From NCBI GenBank assembly GCA_009763385.1, contig CM019826.1, positions 82,903,942 to 82,967,941 on the forward strand: DNA of 64,000 nucleotides, read 5' to 3'. Every line of letters begins with the position of its first letter. Within the stretch, counting starts at the first letter, position 1. A program made the translations under genes and the position numbers. The notes under the pieces are model-generated. The model was not told the origin of the DNA and made no database searches. It was given only the letters and a program-made list of their open reading frames with translations. This document shows, piece after piece, positions 40,204-50,571 of this stretch. This stretch comes from Coix lacryma-jobi var. lacryma-jobi. Its lineage: Eukaryota; Streptophyta; Magnoliopsida; Poales; Poaceae.

Positions 40204-41990
40204 ATGGGGGAAGCATTTTGTTTGATGTACTATAGACTAACTTTCTGATCCCTTTTTGTTTTGGGTCTTGAGTTTGTTTAGTCTTGTTTTGCTCCGATAC
40301 TGACTTCTGCATGCATTTCATCAGGTAAACATCTTGCATTTTCTAGCTTGATGTCTATATTCCTTAGAATGAACTTATGCTCTGATTAGTGTATGCTTCG
40401 ATGATATATGATGATGCTTGTAGCTTAGGCTCTCTTTGATCACTAATACATGTTGTAAGCTAAGCTATTTTTCAGAATCATGAACACGCTTAATGAACTT
40501 AAAACTTGATACATGTTCACCTTTGGGATTGGCAACTAGCATGTGTAGATTGTGTTGAGGTTACTTATGCTATACATATATGCTAGGTTGCTATGTCTCT
40601 AGTTCTGAGTCTTTCACTTGCTTGGACTATTCATATTATGCTTAAAATGAACCAAGTTTTAGTGAATTAAAAAGATCGAGATGGGATTGCTTTGCCAGCA
40701 CATCACGGTATCGAGACTGTTTCTCATTGCACATTGAGTTGAACTTGAGCCATGTAGTGTAAGACCAAAACCGATGCTTTAAGCTTCTGATTGCATATGC
40801 ATAGGCTTAGCTCGGTTGAAAATTTTGGCAATGACAAGCTTTCAACCACTCACAATCACATGCTGAACTTAAACATGTGTTAATGACCGCTGCACATTCT
40901 CCGATAAAATCTGAAGACACAAGTCTATGATTCATTCTATAACATGATGATTGAACTTTGCTAGGGGTAGTTCACCTTGTATACATGTTTAGCACTTGTT
41001 TGACTTCCTGTCTATACATGTTCAGTGCTATTTTGATGGTGAAACCTCTTTCTGAACGGCTTAAAACTGCTCACCTGGCTTATGCTTTCATATTTCATAT
41101 TTGGTGATCAGTTTGAGCCTTTGCTAGCACTTTTGCTTGTTGCTTTGAAGTCAGATCAGCACTCTTTAGAGCATTCATTCACTCTATCGATTATATACCT
41201 GAAGCTGCTAACATGCATTTTTTACTCATATGCATTTGCTTGACTCCGATAGGCACAGCTTAGCTCTGTTTTCTCTTGATTGAACTCGTTTCCTTCTCTT
41301 TTGATGGCAAATTGCCCCCAAGGGGGAGATTTTTTCCACGGGGGAGTATGTCTTGATGTGGTGACAATTTGCAATTTATGCTTCACTTGCTGAGGGGGAG
41401 TTCTTTGAGTGAGGGGGAGCTTTTGTGCTTTGCTCCGAGTCGGTCTTCATTGGGTATCGATCTTTCCGCTAGTTGTGTCGAGCCTCTGTGCCTCTGTCTT
41501 GAGGGACTAGCTGTTTTCACCATTTTTTTGGTGCTTCTTGATTGGTATCGAGCTTACTACTAGTTGTGTTGAGCCTTTGTGCCTCTATCTTGAGGGACTA
41601 GCAGTGGTTGCCTTTTATGTAGTCTTCATTTGGTATCGAGCTTTTAGCTAGTGGTGTTGAGCCCTTTCTGCCTCTCCTTGAGGACTAGCTTGATCTTGAC
41701 TTGGTTGCGTCGAGCCGTTGCCCATGTCTTTGGGAACCAAGTCTTTCGCTCAATTTTGATCGAGTCTTGCTCATTGATGAGTTGTTGCTCCGATCCTTTG
41801 CTTGGTTGTGTCGAAACGTTGCCCATGTCTTGGGGGACCAAGTCTTGCTTATCTTGATTTGTTCTTCTTCGGCCTTTCTCTTGGCTTTTCGACATCTCAG
41901 TTGAGCTTTCTCCCTCTATCTACTTCTACTTTATTTTTATTTTTGATTATAGTTACTATGAGTTGACGATGCACTCATCAATGGGGAGAT
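40204..41990 (+). other. S4 3' UTR: conserved non-coding sequence and hairpin array
   Basis: No gene. T-rich sequence from 40250 to 41290 aligns closely with 61040-62000 of S7. GGGGGAG tracts occur at about 41322, 41340, 41393 and 41413. Five hairpin units lie between 41470 and 41850, and ATGGGGAGAT (41981-41990) is the primer tract before the LTR. Confidence 0.85.
41470..41850 (+). repeat. 3' UTR hairpin array of S4
   Basis: Five units share GTGTCGAGCC...TG(T)CTT in the loop. Three have GCTAGT/ACTAGC-type stems (about 41473, 41561, 41648) and two have CTTGGTT/AACCAAG-type stems (about 41699, 41810). Both arms change together between types. Confidence 0.82.
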
Positions 41991-42469
41991 TGTGAACACA
42001 AGGTTGATATGTGCCGTTGTGGTTTCCTTCCTGAGTGATGAGTGATTGGTCAATGGGCAACATGTCTCTTGGTTGTGTTGATGTGCAGGTGTGGAGCTCG
42101 GAGACAGTGGTCGAAGGTGAGATGAAGGTCAACTAGAGACGTGTCGTGCCGAAGGACCGGGAGCGGTGACGGGCAGACGTGAGGCTTGGACCGACGGACC
42201 GGGAGACCTGAGGACCAGCCGTGGTAGCTGGCACGTGGCATTGACAAGCAAGAGCACATGGGGATGGGCGGTGCATCGGCCGAGTCGGGAGGAAGGTGAT
42301 GGCGTCGTGACACTTGGCGGGAGGCTGAGAAGGAAGGTGAATGCACTGTGCCCACCGTGGAGGCTGGACATGCTCCGACATCGGTGCGGGAACTCGGGGT
42401 GTGCGAACCACATCCCGTCTACGGCGTGGGTTTGGTAGTTGAGCTTCCAAAAACTACCCTCGACGGTTT

Positions 42470-42679
42470 CCGAGTTTAGGCCTCAAAACTCGGGGTGATA
42501 GGTTTCCGAGTTTGGGCCTCAAAACTCAGCGAGGACGGTTTCCAGGTTTAGGCCTCAAAACCTGGGCTTGCGGGTTTCTGAGTTTGGGCCACAAAACTCA
42601 GCCCGAGGACAGGCTTCCCGGTTTCAGCCTCAAAATAGGGGGGAGGTCCAAGTTTCCCGGTTTCGGCCTCAAAACTGGG
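42470..42679. repeat. Six-unit covarying hairpin array in S4 LTR
   Basis: Units start at 42470, 42506, 42542 and 42578 (exact 36-bp period), then 42617 and 42656 (39 bp). Stems are CCGAG, CCGAG, CCAGG, CTGAG, CCCGG and CCCGG types; the second and fifth have mismatches in the 3' arm. Confidence 0.92.
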
Positions 42680-43536
42680 GGGAGGTCCAAAAAGGACGGT
42701 CGACGCGTGGCGGCGTGGAGAGGCTGGCGCGGCGGCGAAGCTATCCACGAGGAAGGCACAACGGTCGATAGGGCGACACGTGGTGGCATCCTGAGGCTTG
42801 CGTCGAGGAGAAGCTAAGGATGAGGAAGGCTCGTGGCCGTCGAATCGTCAATCAGCAGAGTTGGACCAGGATACCCCTAGGGTTGGCCGCTTAGCTCTTG
42901 TATCTAGGGGTAGAAGAGGACTATTGTTATTAGGCTGTAAATAAGAGAGGCGCCCCTCCTCTCTCTCTCTCTACCCTTGGAGCCATTTGTTCCTGAGCTT
43001 TCTCTCTCTAGCCCTCGCTTAGGTTCTAATCATACCTCGCTGCCTGTGATCCATAGAGACGGCTAATCATACCACTATGTATTTGAATTTTGAGGAAATG
43101 AGACCGTAATCTCGTTGTCTCCTTGTGTGGAGAAGTTTTGGCTGGAAATCAACATCAATTCGTGTTTTGTTTTGTGTTCTTCGCGTTTTGGTTTTTGCCC
43201 TCTCGGAGATTTGCTTCGTTCTCCCTCTCTGAGGAACGGTTTTCGATTCCACTTGAACACACTTGTGCTAGATTGTGAGGCGCATCTTTTCACTGAAGGA
43301 ATTCGTCTCAATCCCCATGAGCTAGTAGATCGGGTGATTCATGTATTGGATCGGTTTTCTTTCCATTTCCCCCAAACTTCTTTGATTCACCGGTTTAGAG
43401 TTAGGTTCGAGCCATGATCTCTTAGGAGTATCTCACTAACATCCTTGTGACCTCTCAGATCGAGTCTTAGCCCTAGAGCTTTTGATTCAGAGGAGATCGG
43501 GTTGAATCGCCGGAGAACTGAGCTATTTTCGGGGGC

Positions 43537-43797
43537 ATCGGACGCTGAGCACAGGAGCATCGAACACTGCTGTTCATATCATCGGACGCTCCTGTGACGC
43601 GTGTCAGTTTATGTGATTTTGAGTGAGCATCGGACGCTCCGACGCTGACACATCGGACGCTGAGTGATTACTGTAGCTGCGTCCAATGGTCATGCAGCAA
43701 GGTTCCAGAACGGTCCCGTTTGCATCGGACGGGTCCGCCAGGTTGGCATCGGACGCGTCCGCCAGGTTGGCATCGGACGCTGCCAGCGTCCGATGCA
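43537..43797. repeat. CATCGGACGC array in S4 LTR
   Basis: Nine or ten GCATCGGACGC-type copies, one partner inverted (GCGTCCGATGC, about 43786). It occupies the same place as the GGACTGTCC arrays of S3, S5 and S7 but has a different core. Confidence 0.85.
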
Positions 43798-44061
43798 GTG
43801 ACCGGTTCACTATTTCATCCGCAGTTCGTTCGTCTGACTTCGGATTTGGTTTCCGGCTTTTGCGTTGGACGTCTTGGGTTGTGTAGTATCCCGCTATGCT
43901 TCTAGGAAGCATCCACCCTACATCTAGGGTCATGGATACTAGCAAGCCAGTGTCTTGCTTTTGGGGTGAATCTCTCGAACAAGGACCATTCATTTCATGA
44001 GTTGAAATTTGAGGCTCCCATTCACCCCCCCCCCCCCTCTGGTCGCCAATTCGGTCCTTCA

Positions 44062-46312
44062 CTTTCCTAGCATACCTAAGGGGAAAGCGATCACCATGCA
44101 CAGGGAAAGCATGGTCCGCTTGGAGGAGAGCGCTCACCGCGATAGCCAAAACGTGGTGGGGGGGTAACGCTCAACAACAAAGCCACCGCCACGGGGTCCA
44201 TAGCCTACAAAACTAGGATCCCGCCGGGCAAAACCTCCTTGTGACATAGAACCTTGAGGAATTTGACCTCTAGGCCTAGCAACCCTCCTTTGAACACTTA
44301 GCATATGTACATCATGGAAAGGATGATACATGTCTGAGTTGTTCATCTCCTTTGCACGACGCTCCTCTCTCTTGCGCCAAAAGCAAAACTCCCTCAAGTG
44401 TCCATCTCTCCCATATTGCTCACAATGGTACATCACCCCTCTCATAGGGGGTTGTTGGTACTCATGGTATTAGGTGTGGATCACTTGGTTCTTTTGTGGC
44501 ATGAGCTCCTCTTGGATTGGTGGCACTGTATCTAGCTTGTTCCTCAAGTGGTTTGGTTTTGGAGCCCATGTTTGTTTCTTGGGTGGAGCTCTTGGAGATT
44601 CCACAAACACTCCATCTTTGGTGTTAGGCTTGAGAGGCTCTTTGGATGGAATCTTGGTTAGATTGGGAATAGTGGCGGAGTTGGGCTTCTCACTCGGCTT
44701 AAGACCACTACATTCACCAATCTTCCCGAAAGAGGTAGCACTCTCTATACCCTGAGCAAAGCCAACACCTGGACCTGCAGCAGCACGCTTGAATTGGGCA
44801 ATCACCATGCCAAGCTGCGGCTCTCCACTAGAAACCAACGACAAGATGGTCTGAAGGTATGTGTTTTCTTCCTCGGTTTGCATCTTGTCATGCTTCACAT
44901 TAGCCATATCCATCTCCAAACCCTCACACAAAGCACACCTAGACACACTAGTGCTACCTGAGTTGGCCTTCTCAAGAGACTCAATCCTGACATCCTTCTC
45001 TGCCAACTCAGATTGCAAGCCTGCATAAGACATGCATGCACCAAGCAAAGTGGGTCTAGCTCTAAGCTCATCCACTTCTCCAACCAAAGCAACATACTTC
45101 CCCCTCAAAGTGAGAAGGTCAGTCATGTGCTTGGAGCACATCTCACACTCATCCTCCTCGGTGACTACAACGGTGGACTTGACAGACTCAAGTTCCTTCA
45201 CCGCATCCTCCCACTTCTTCCTAAACTTCTTTCTCTCTCTAGCAGCAAGTTTTAGCAACTTGTCTTGACTAATAAGAGCAGTAGTAAGTTTCTTGACTTC
45301 AGCAGAAAGTTCATCGGGAGTCTGAGCTACCTGGGAGGAGTCGTCGTCGTCGTTCCGTGGGATCTCCTCCAGCTCGCTGTTGACCACATCGCCAAGGGCC
45401 ATGGTACAGAAGCCCTCGTTGTCAGCGCAGAAGCAGAGACCGTTCAGCTTGTCCTCGATCTTCTTCTTCTCGGACTCATCGTCGCTTGATGCAATGGACT
45501 TATTGTCCGAGTTGTGGACGTCGCTGAGCGTGGCGAAGAAAGCACACTACTCGGCCTGAGCTTTCTCCAGGTATTTCTTCTTGATGTAGTCCTTGTTGAA
45601 GCCACCCTTCCACTTGTTCTTAGGAAGGATGTACTTCTCCTTGCGCTTGCCAGAGTCGTACTTGTTGCCTTGATCGCCCTTGCTGAAAGCTTGCTTGTTC
45701 TTCTTCGGGTAGTTGGCGATGAAGTGGTCGGGGTCCCCGCACTCGTAACATCCAGCTCGTCCTCCTTCGTGGTGACGGTTCATGCGGTTGTTGTGGAACC
45801 GTGAGAACCGGTTGGCAAGCAAAGCCAACTCGTCATCTCCCATGAACTCCAGCTGCTCCTCTGTAACAGAAAGAAGAGAATAAAGTGCAAAGCCTCCAGA
45901 GGGCTTAGCAGAAGAACCAGAAAGCAAAGCCATAGACGGGCCAAAAGGATTCTCATAAGAAGCCCTTGCCATGGCATCAATCTCACTAGACTTGAGCTTA
46001 CTGAAGAGCTCATCGCAAGTGAGAGTCTCGTAGTTAGGTGATTCGATGATCGCTTGAACTTTGGAGTCCCACACCGATCGATCAAGAATATGAAGGAGCT
46101 TGAGAGCTCTCTCATGATCGTCGTACGGCAAAAGTTCTCTGTTAGCCCTCATCCTGTTGACAATTACCTTAAAGCGAGCGAATAAACTTTCTATGCTCTT
46201 GCTCGGCATGTGTCGAATGTTCTCATACTCACACTTGTGCTACTCATAGAGACAGGTTTTGCCTTGAGTGGTTCCCTCATGAATGCGCATGAGAGTCACC
46301 CAAATCTCCCAG
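44062..46312 (-). pseudogene. gag: S6: Sirevirus gag, minus strand, broken
   Basis: From 46312 down: copia Gag domain (cut at its N-terminal side by T3), CCHC knuckle CYECGDPDHFIANY with the last Cys changed to Tyr (about 45735), Asp-rich and coiled-coil parts with CxxC pairs, a second knuckle-like CEQYGRDGHLREFC (about 44400) and a Gly/Pro/Arg tail cut by S4 at 44062. In-frame TAG at 46237-46239 and 45547-45549, a break near 44470, and a shift near the C7 run at 44158. Close relative of S2 gag. Inactive. Confidence 0.88.
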
Positions 46313-49300
46313 TGTAACAGAACCGACCAATTTATAAGAGCACAAGTATGATATTCTCTGCCGGGGCAGTAAATTTGCAGCACTTGAGCCCATATAAACC
46401 GGGTAGTCCATGAAATCACGAAGGATTTCAAACTTTCCCACATCAACAACATAGGATCGTACTAATTCAGCATCGATCGTCACACGACAGAGATTACATA
46501 AATGGTTCGGAGTAGCCACTTAGTTATTACAAACCACGTTCGGAATTTAAGTAGTGGAAGCTTAACTTCAAACATAGTTCTGAAATCACCCACACACACA
46601 TAGTTGATTATAGTGCCACCTAGTAGTCATCCTTATCATAGCAAAAGATACGGATAGAAGAGGTCATTGCCCGTGACCTAGTTATCACCCAAAGCTGGGA
46701 AGAGACAGTTGATGCAATAACCATGGAAGACTTGGCCATCTGGAATAACAAAGGGAACAAAGCCCTGAGTACGAGAAGGTACACAGCTAGACTTACCCGC
46801 CTTAAACCAGAAATAAGGTGCCACCAAGGAGTATGTAAGGCAAGTATATAGTGGAGCTGGTATTAGACCATATTTTTGCGTAAAAGCCAGTAATTAAGTA
46901 AATGATTCTCCTACTTACTAGCTGCCAATTGAATAGTAATTAACCTGTTTAACTAGGTTAGCTCCTGTACTATAACAAACATGGTAGTGATCCAACAATC
47001 ACCAGAATATAACAAACAGACTGAGTAACTATTGCCAAAAGTATAATGATAGCTGTCACGTGTTCCACAATTTCAGTATCAAGATCGATCAGCGTTCAAG
47101 TCAAGTGCTCACTATCCAGGAGCGATGGCGATTATAATCGATTACTAACCAGCTGGTGATTTATTTCCCACACAAACCACACTCACCCGTCGGTGAGCTA
47201 CAGATAACCGCAACACTGTTCCAGGAAGTCGCGGTTTAAACCGCCACCATCATACCCGGAGGCAAGCCCGACTGCCAAGGAGTTGGACTTAACCACCATC
47301 ACCCGGGTCTTACTTTTCGCGCCCCCGCGTCCCACTACCCCCTTCGTGGCTTCAGCAGATGCGTGGGACCTGAGGACCGGCCTGGAACAACGAGCGGCTT
47401 CACGGTCGGAACGAGTTATCCTTCCAGCTAAATGTGGGACATGCGTTCAACATGACAAGAAGTCCATCTTACACGATACTGTTTTTCCGTACGACACGGC
47501 TAGAAATACTATAGCACAACGCTACAGGAGTCTGCCGATCTCCATTTTCCTCAACACTCAGTTATCTTACTTAATGGCAATATCCCGTTAACGGTCGAGT
47601 AACCACCTATTACTCGCGGGTAACATGAAGGTTGCCCGACTTCTATCGGTCTAAGCAAGACTAAGCATAATTTGGACCTCGTAGTAGATAGGTAACAAGG
47701 ATAATATATCAAGGTAACAAGGTACGGAAATTAATGCATCAACGGTATTAAGCAACTCCTATACTTAGTGCAACAGGCATAATAATATTCAGTTAAATAT
47801 AACCATAGGTAGTTAGAAATGCTCCGGGGCTTGCCTTTCTCGAACATGCTTGGCAGATGATTCGGGCACTCTGGGAGCTCCTCTTCAAGCTCTTCCCCGG
47901 CAGCTCCTTGTTCCTGCTCCTGGGGCTGCTGTTCCTCGCTTTCTTCTGCTGCTGCGGTCTCCTCTACCGAACCTGTCATGATGCATATGCGGAAATGAAT
48001 GAATGCCGCGGGTGCATGGGAGGAGTGCATTATAATTGAATTTGACCGAATACGTGCATATCTCTTCTCCGGTAGAGTGTAACACTCTATCTAGAGAGTA
48101 GCTATACTACTCACACAAAGTGCAGTTAATATGCATGCACTGAAAAGACTATTTTACCCCTGCTGGTCCCCCATAAAAGAGACACATATACTTAATTTTA
48201 TTAAACAATTTAAGCCATTAAAATAAGCCTATAACAGCAACCTGTAGCTAACAGCCTCAGAAAAATCTGCAAAAATTACTGTAGATTGTCAGCTAAGAAC
48301 AAAGCATGATGTACAAATTTCATGCCATTTGCATTAGAACATAGTTTTGTATGAAAAAGACAAATAACAGGGTGAAAAAGCACTTTGAACTACACCTCAT
48401 CTTGAAAAGTGTCAAACAACAAATTTCATATTTTTATTCAGAACTTCTTAGCATAAGAGCAGTCTATAAAAATTATCAGACTCATATCACATATATTCTA
48501 ATTACTAAAAATCATACAAGAAAACAGCATTCAATCAATTTAAAGGGTAACTTCAGATTCTTCAATAGTCAAACAACATCTATCATTTTTCTGTGATTCT
48601 ACATCACTTAACAAACCTAACCAAACAAGAACCATATTTTTTTGAGCAGTATATGATTTACTATGTATTAAACAAGATATCATCCTAAATATAATTTAAT
48701 TATTACTGCACACAAAAACTGTCATAACTGGGCATATCATATTTTTCATGCATAGAACTCCTCAAAACAACCTATCAAAATTAATTTCACATTTTTAGCA
48801 TGTACAGAGCTCAAGATATGAATTAAACAAGCATTACCAACATTTCTGCAAAACATTTATTCAAAAACCCTAAACCCTAACTGCTAAGTGCACCCAGCTC
48901 TACTTCACCCGTGAGGCTGGCAGCCGGGACCCACAGTCAAACTGGCCCCACCTGCCATACTCCCGAAAACAGGGGAGGTGTTGACCTCGCCGGAGCTCGC
49001 CGACAGCGGCTCCTTCGGCGAAACCATCACCCTCACGCGACTCCACTCATCAACCCGCATCGAACGGTACCCCACTCGAGCCCAGCAACACGACGGATCA
49101 AGCTCAACGCCGACAATGGCGGCCACGGTGGCGCGGGCTCACCACACCGGGCATCTCCGGCCATGCCGAGGCCAACCAACACCCGGTTTCCACTCCTTGA
49201 ACCCTCACGGACCTAGCGCAAGGCTCAGATGTCATGGATTTCACTCCGAACCCTCGAGACCACGCCATGCCACCCTTCGGCAACCATGGCGGACGACGAC

Positions 49301-50499
49301 GATGGCATATCGAGGTGCTTGAACCCTAATCGGCCAAACCAACTTCACTACCTTCTCCCTGGACTCTCACTGGCTCATGAACACTAGCTAAGACCTCGTG
49401 GAACCCACGGGGAGGGAGCCGACCATGGCGCACCGAGCTCGGCGGTCATGGCGGCCATGTCAGGAGTTTGTTCTGTGGCTTACCCCAGTGTTTTTGGTGA
49501 GCGCTAGCTAGGGCAGGCGAAGCAGGCGGTGAAGGCGAGGCTGGCGGTGTGGTTTGCGGGGCGAAAGCACGGCGAGACGACGGCGAACGGCGACTTCCCC
49601 TTTCTCCCGCTCGGTCGCCGGCAAGACCTCAGGACAAGGCAGAGAGAGGGAGAGAGAGTGCGTCTGGGTGGAGGAGCGCGTGCTCGGGTGATGAAGACTC
49701 GCCACGCCGCACGCGCTGGCTGGTTTTGGTCGGGAATCGGGCGCCACGCGACGCTCTTCTTCTGCGCGCGGTCGGCCACTGAAACCGACGGTTTGAACTG
49801 AATCGGGCGATTCAGTTAACGCCCAGGCCGACTGACAGGCCATTTTCAAACGTGATTAACTCGCTAACCACTCCATCAAACGCTAAACCGAATGCAACAC
49901 TGGTTAGAGCTACACATCGGCTGCAACTTTGGTTATAAAATCCATCACTGGTTCAGCTTGGATTGAGCTCGGGATGATGCCAAACATTGCTAGGCCGAAC
50001 TCAAAATCAGTTTCAGGACATAGGAAAATTTCTACGTCCAAAACCCCTCTAATTCTGCCTTGTGGACCCTAAAGCACCATGTTAAACTCATTTTCATGAG
50101 TTGGCCCTTAAACAACTTTTGTTCTACTCTAAATTCTACACACTTTTGATTAAGGGCCCACACCCATGCAAAGCTCCTATCAAGGAAGTCTTAGTTAGTT
50201 AAACAAAAGGACTCTTTAGGCTCTATAGGGTTGACTAGGGTTTAGCCACGTGATTAGCCAAGATGACCAGCATAAACTTGCCTTCATTTTGACTTCTCAA
50301 CAAAGTTAGATGGTTAGGAAGACCAAACCACTCCAAAGCAAGTCAAACAACACACATCATAGCAGTTTTATAAGCAAACCATCACATGAATTGACATTTT
50401 ATGAAGAAAGAAAACAACATATGAATGCCCCATGCTCATGAGATGATCATGCATAAAGAGAAAATGATGTCATGCTAGCTTAACACCAGAGGTGTTACA
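46313..50499 (-). repeat. T3 3' LTR (4187 bp)
   Basis: Minus strand TGTAACACCTCTGGTGTTA (50499) to GGTTCTGTTACA (46313). The start forms a 7-bp hairpin (TAACACC/GGTGTTA). A GC-rich part (48950-49800), an intron-like AT-rich part and the acidic exon-like frame (47818-47974) are as in T1. No gene seen beyond these. Confidence 0.88.
47818..47974 (-). other. Exon-like acidic reading frame inside T3 LTR
   Basis: Matches the T1 segment at 12284: Glu/Gln-rich, LPECPNH, then FEKGKPRSIS, after an AG acceptor-like site. Codons are shared although the surrounding LTR has diverged. Confidence 0.5.
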
Positions 50500-50517
50500 G
50501 CCCTTCCCCGCTTAAAG
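50500..50517 (-). other. T3 polypurine tract
   Basis: Minus strand CTTTAAGCGGGGAAGGGC directly before the LTR start, the plus-strand primer site. Confidence 0.75.
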
Positions 50518-50571
50518 AAATCTCGTCCCGAGATTTACTGACCATTGCTTATGGAACGCTGGATAAATCTT

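Larger units (their letters stand above)
35536..44061 (+). mobile_element. S4: Sirevirus, plus strand, lacking PR and half of IN
   Basis: Order: C-terminal gag (35536-35975), an inserted minus LTR fragment S5, pol from mid-integrase (37790-40203), a long 3' UTR and an LTR (41991-44061). Both coding parts have the same strand and correct order, so one element is the simplest reading. It is cut on the left by T2 and inserted at 44062 into S6 gag (right flank ctttc). Confidence 0.75.
41991..44061 (+). repeat. S4 3' LTR (2071 bp)
   Basis: TGTGAACACAAGG...TCGGTCCTTCA. A hairpin array (42470-42679) lies upstream of a weak TATA (TGTAAATAAG, 42936) and a CATCGGACGC array (43537-43797) downstream. 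A C14 run near 44024 precedes the end. Followed by ctttc and S6 gag. Confidence 0.9.
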
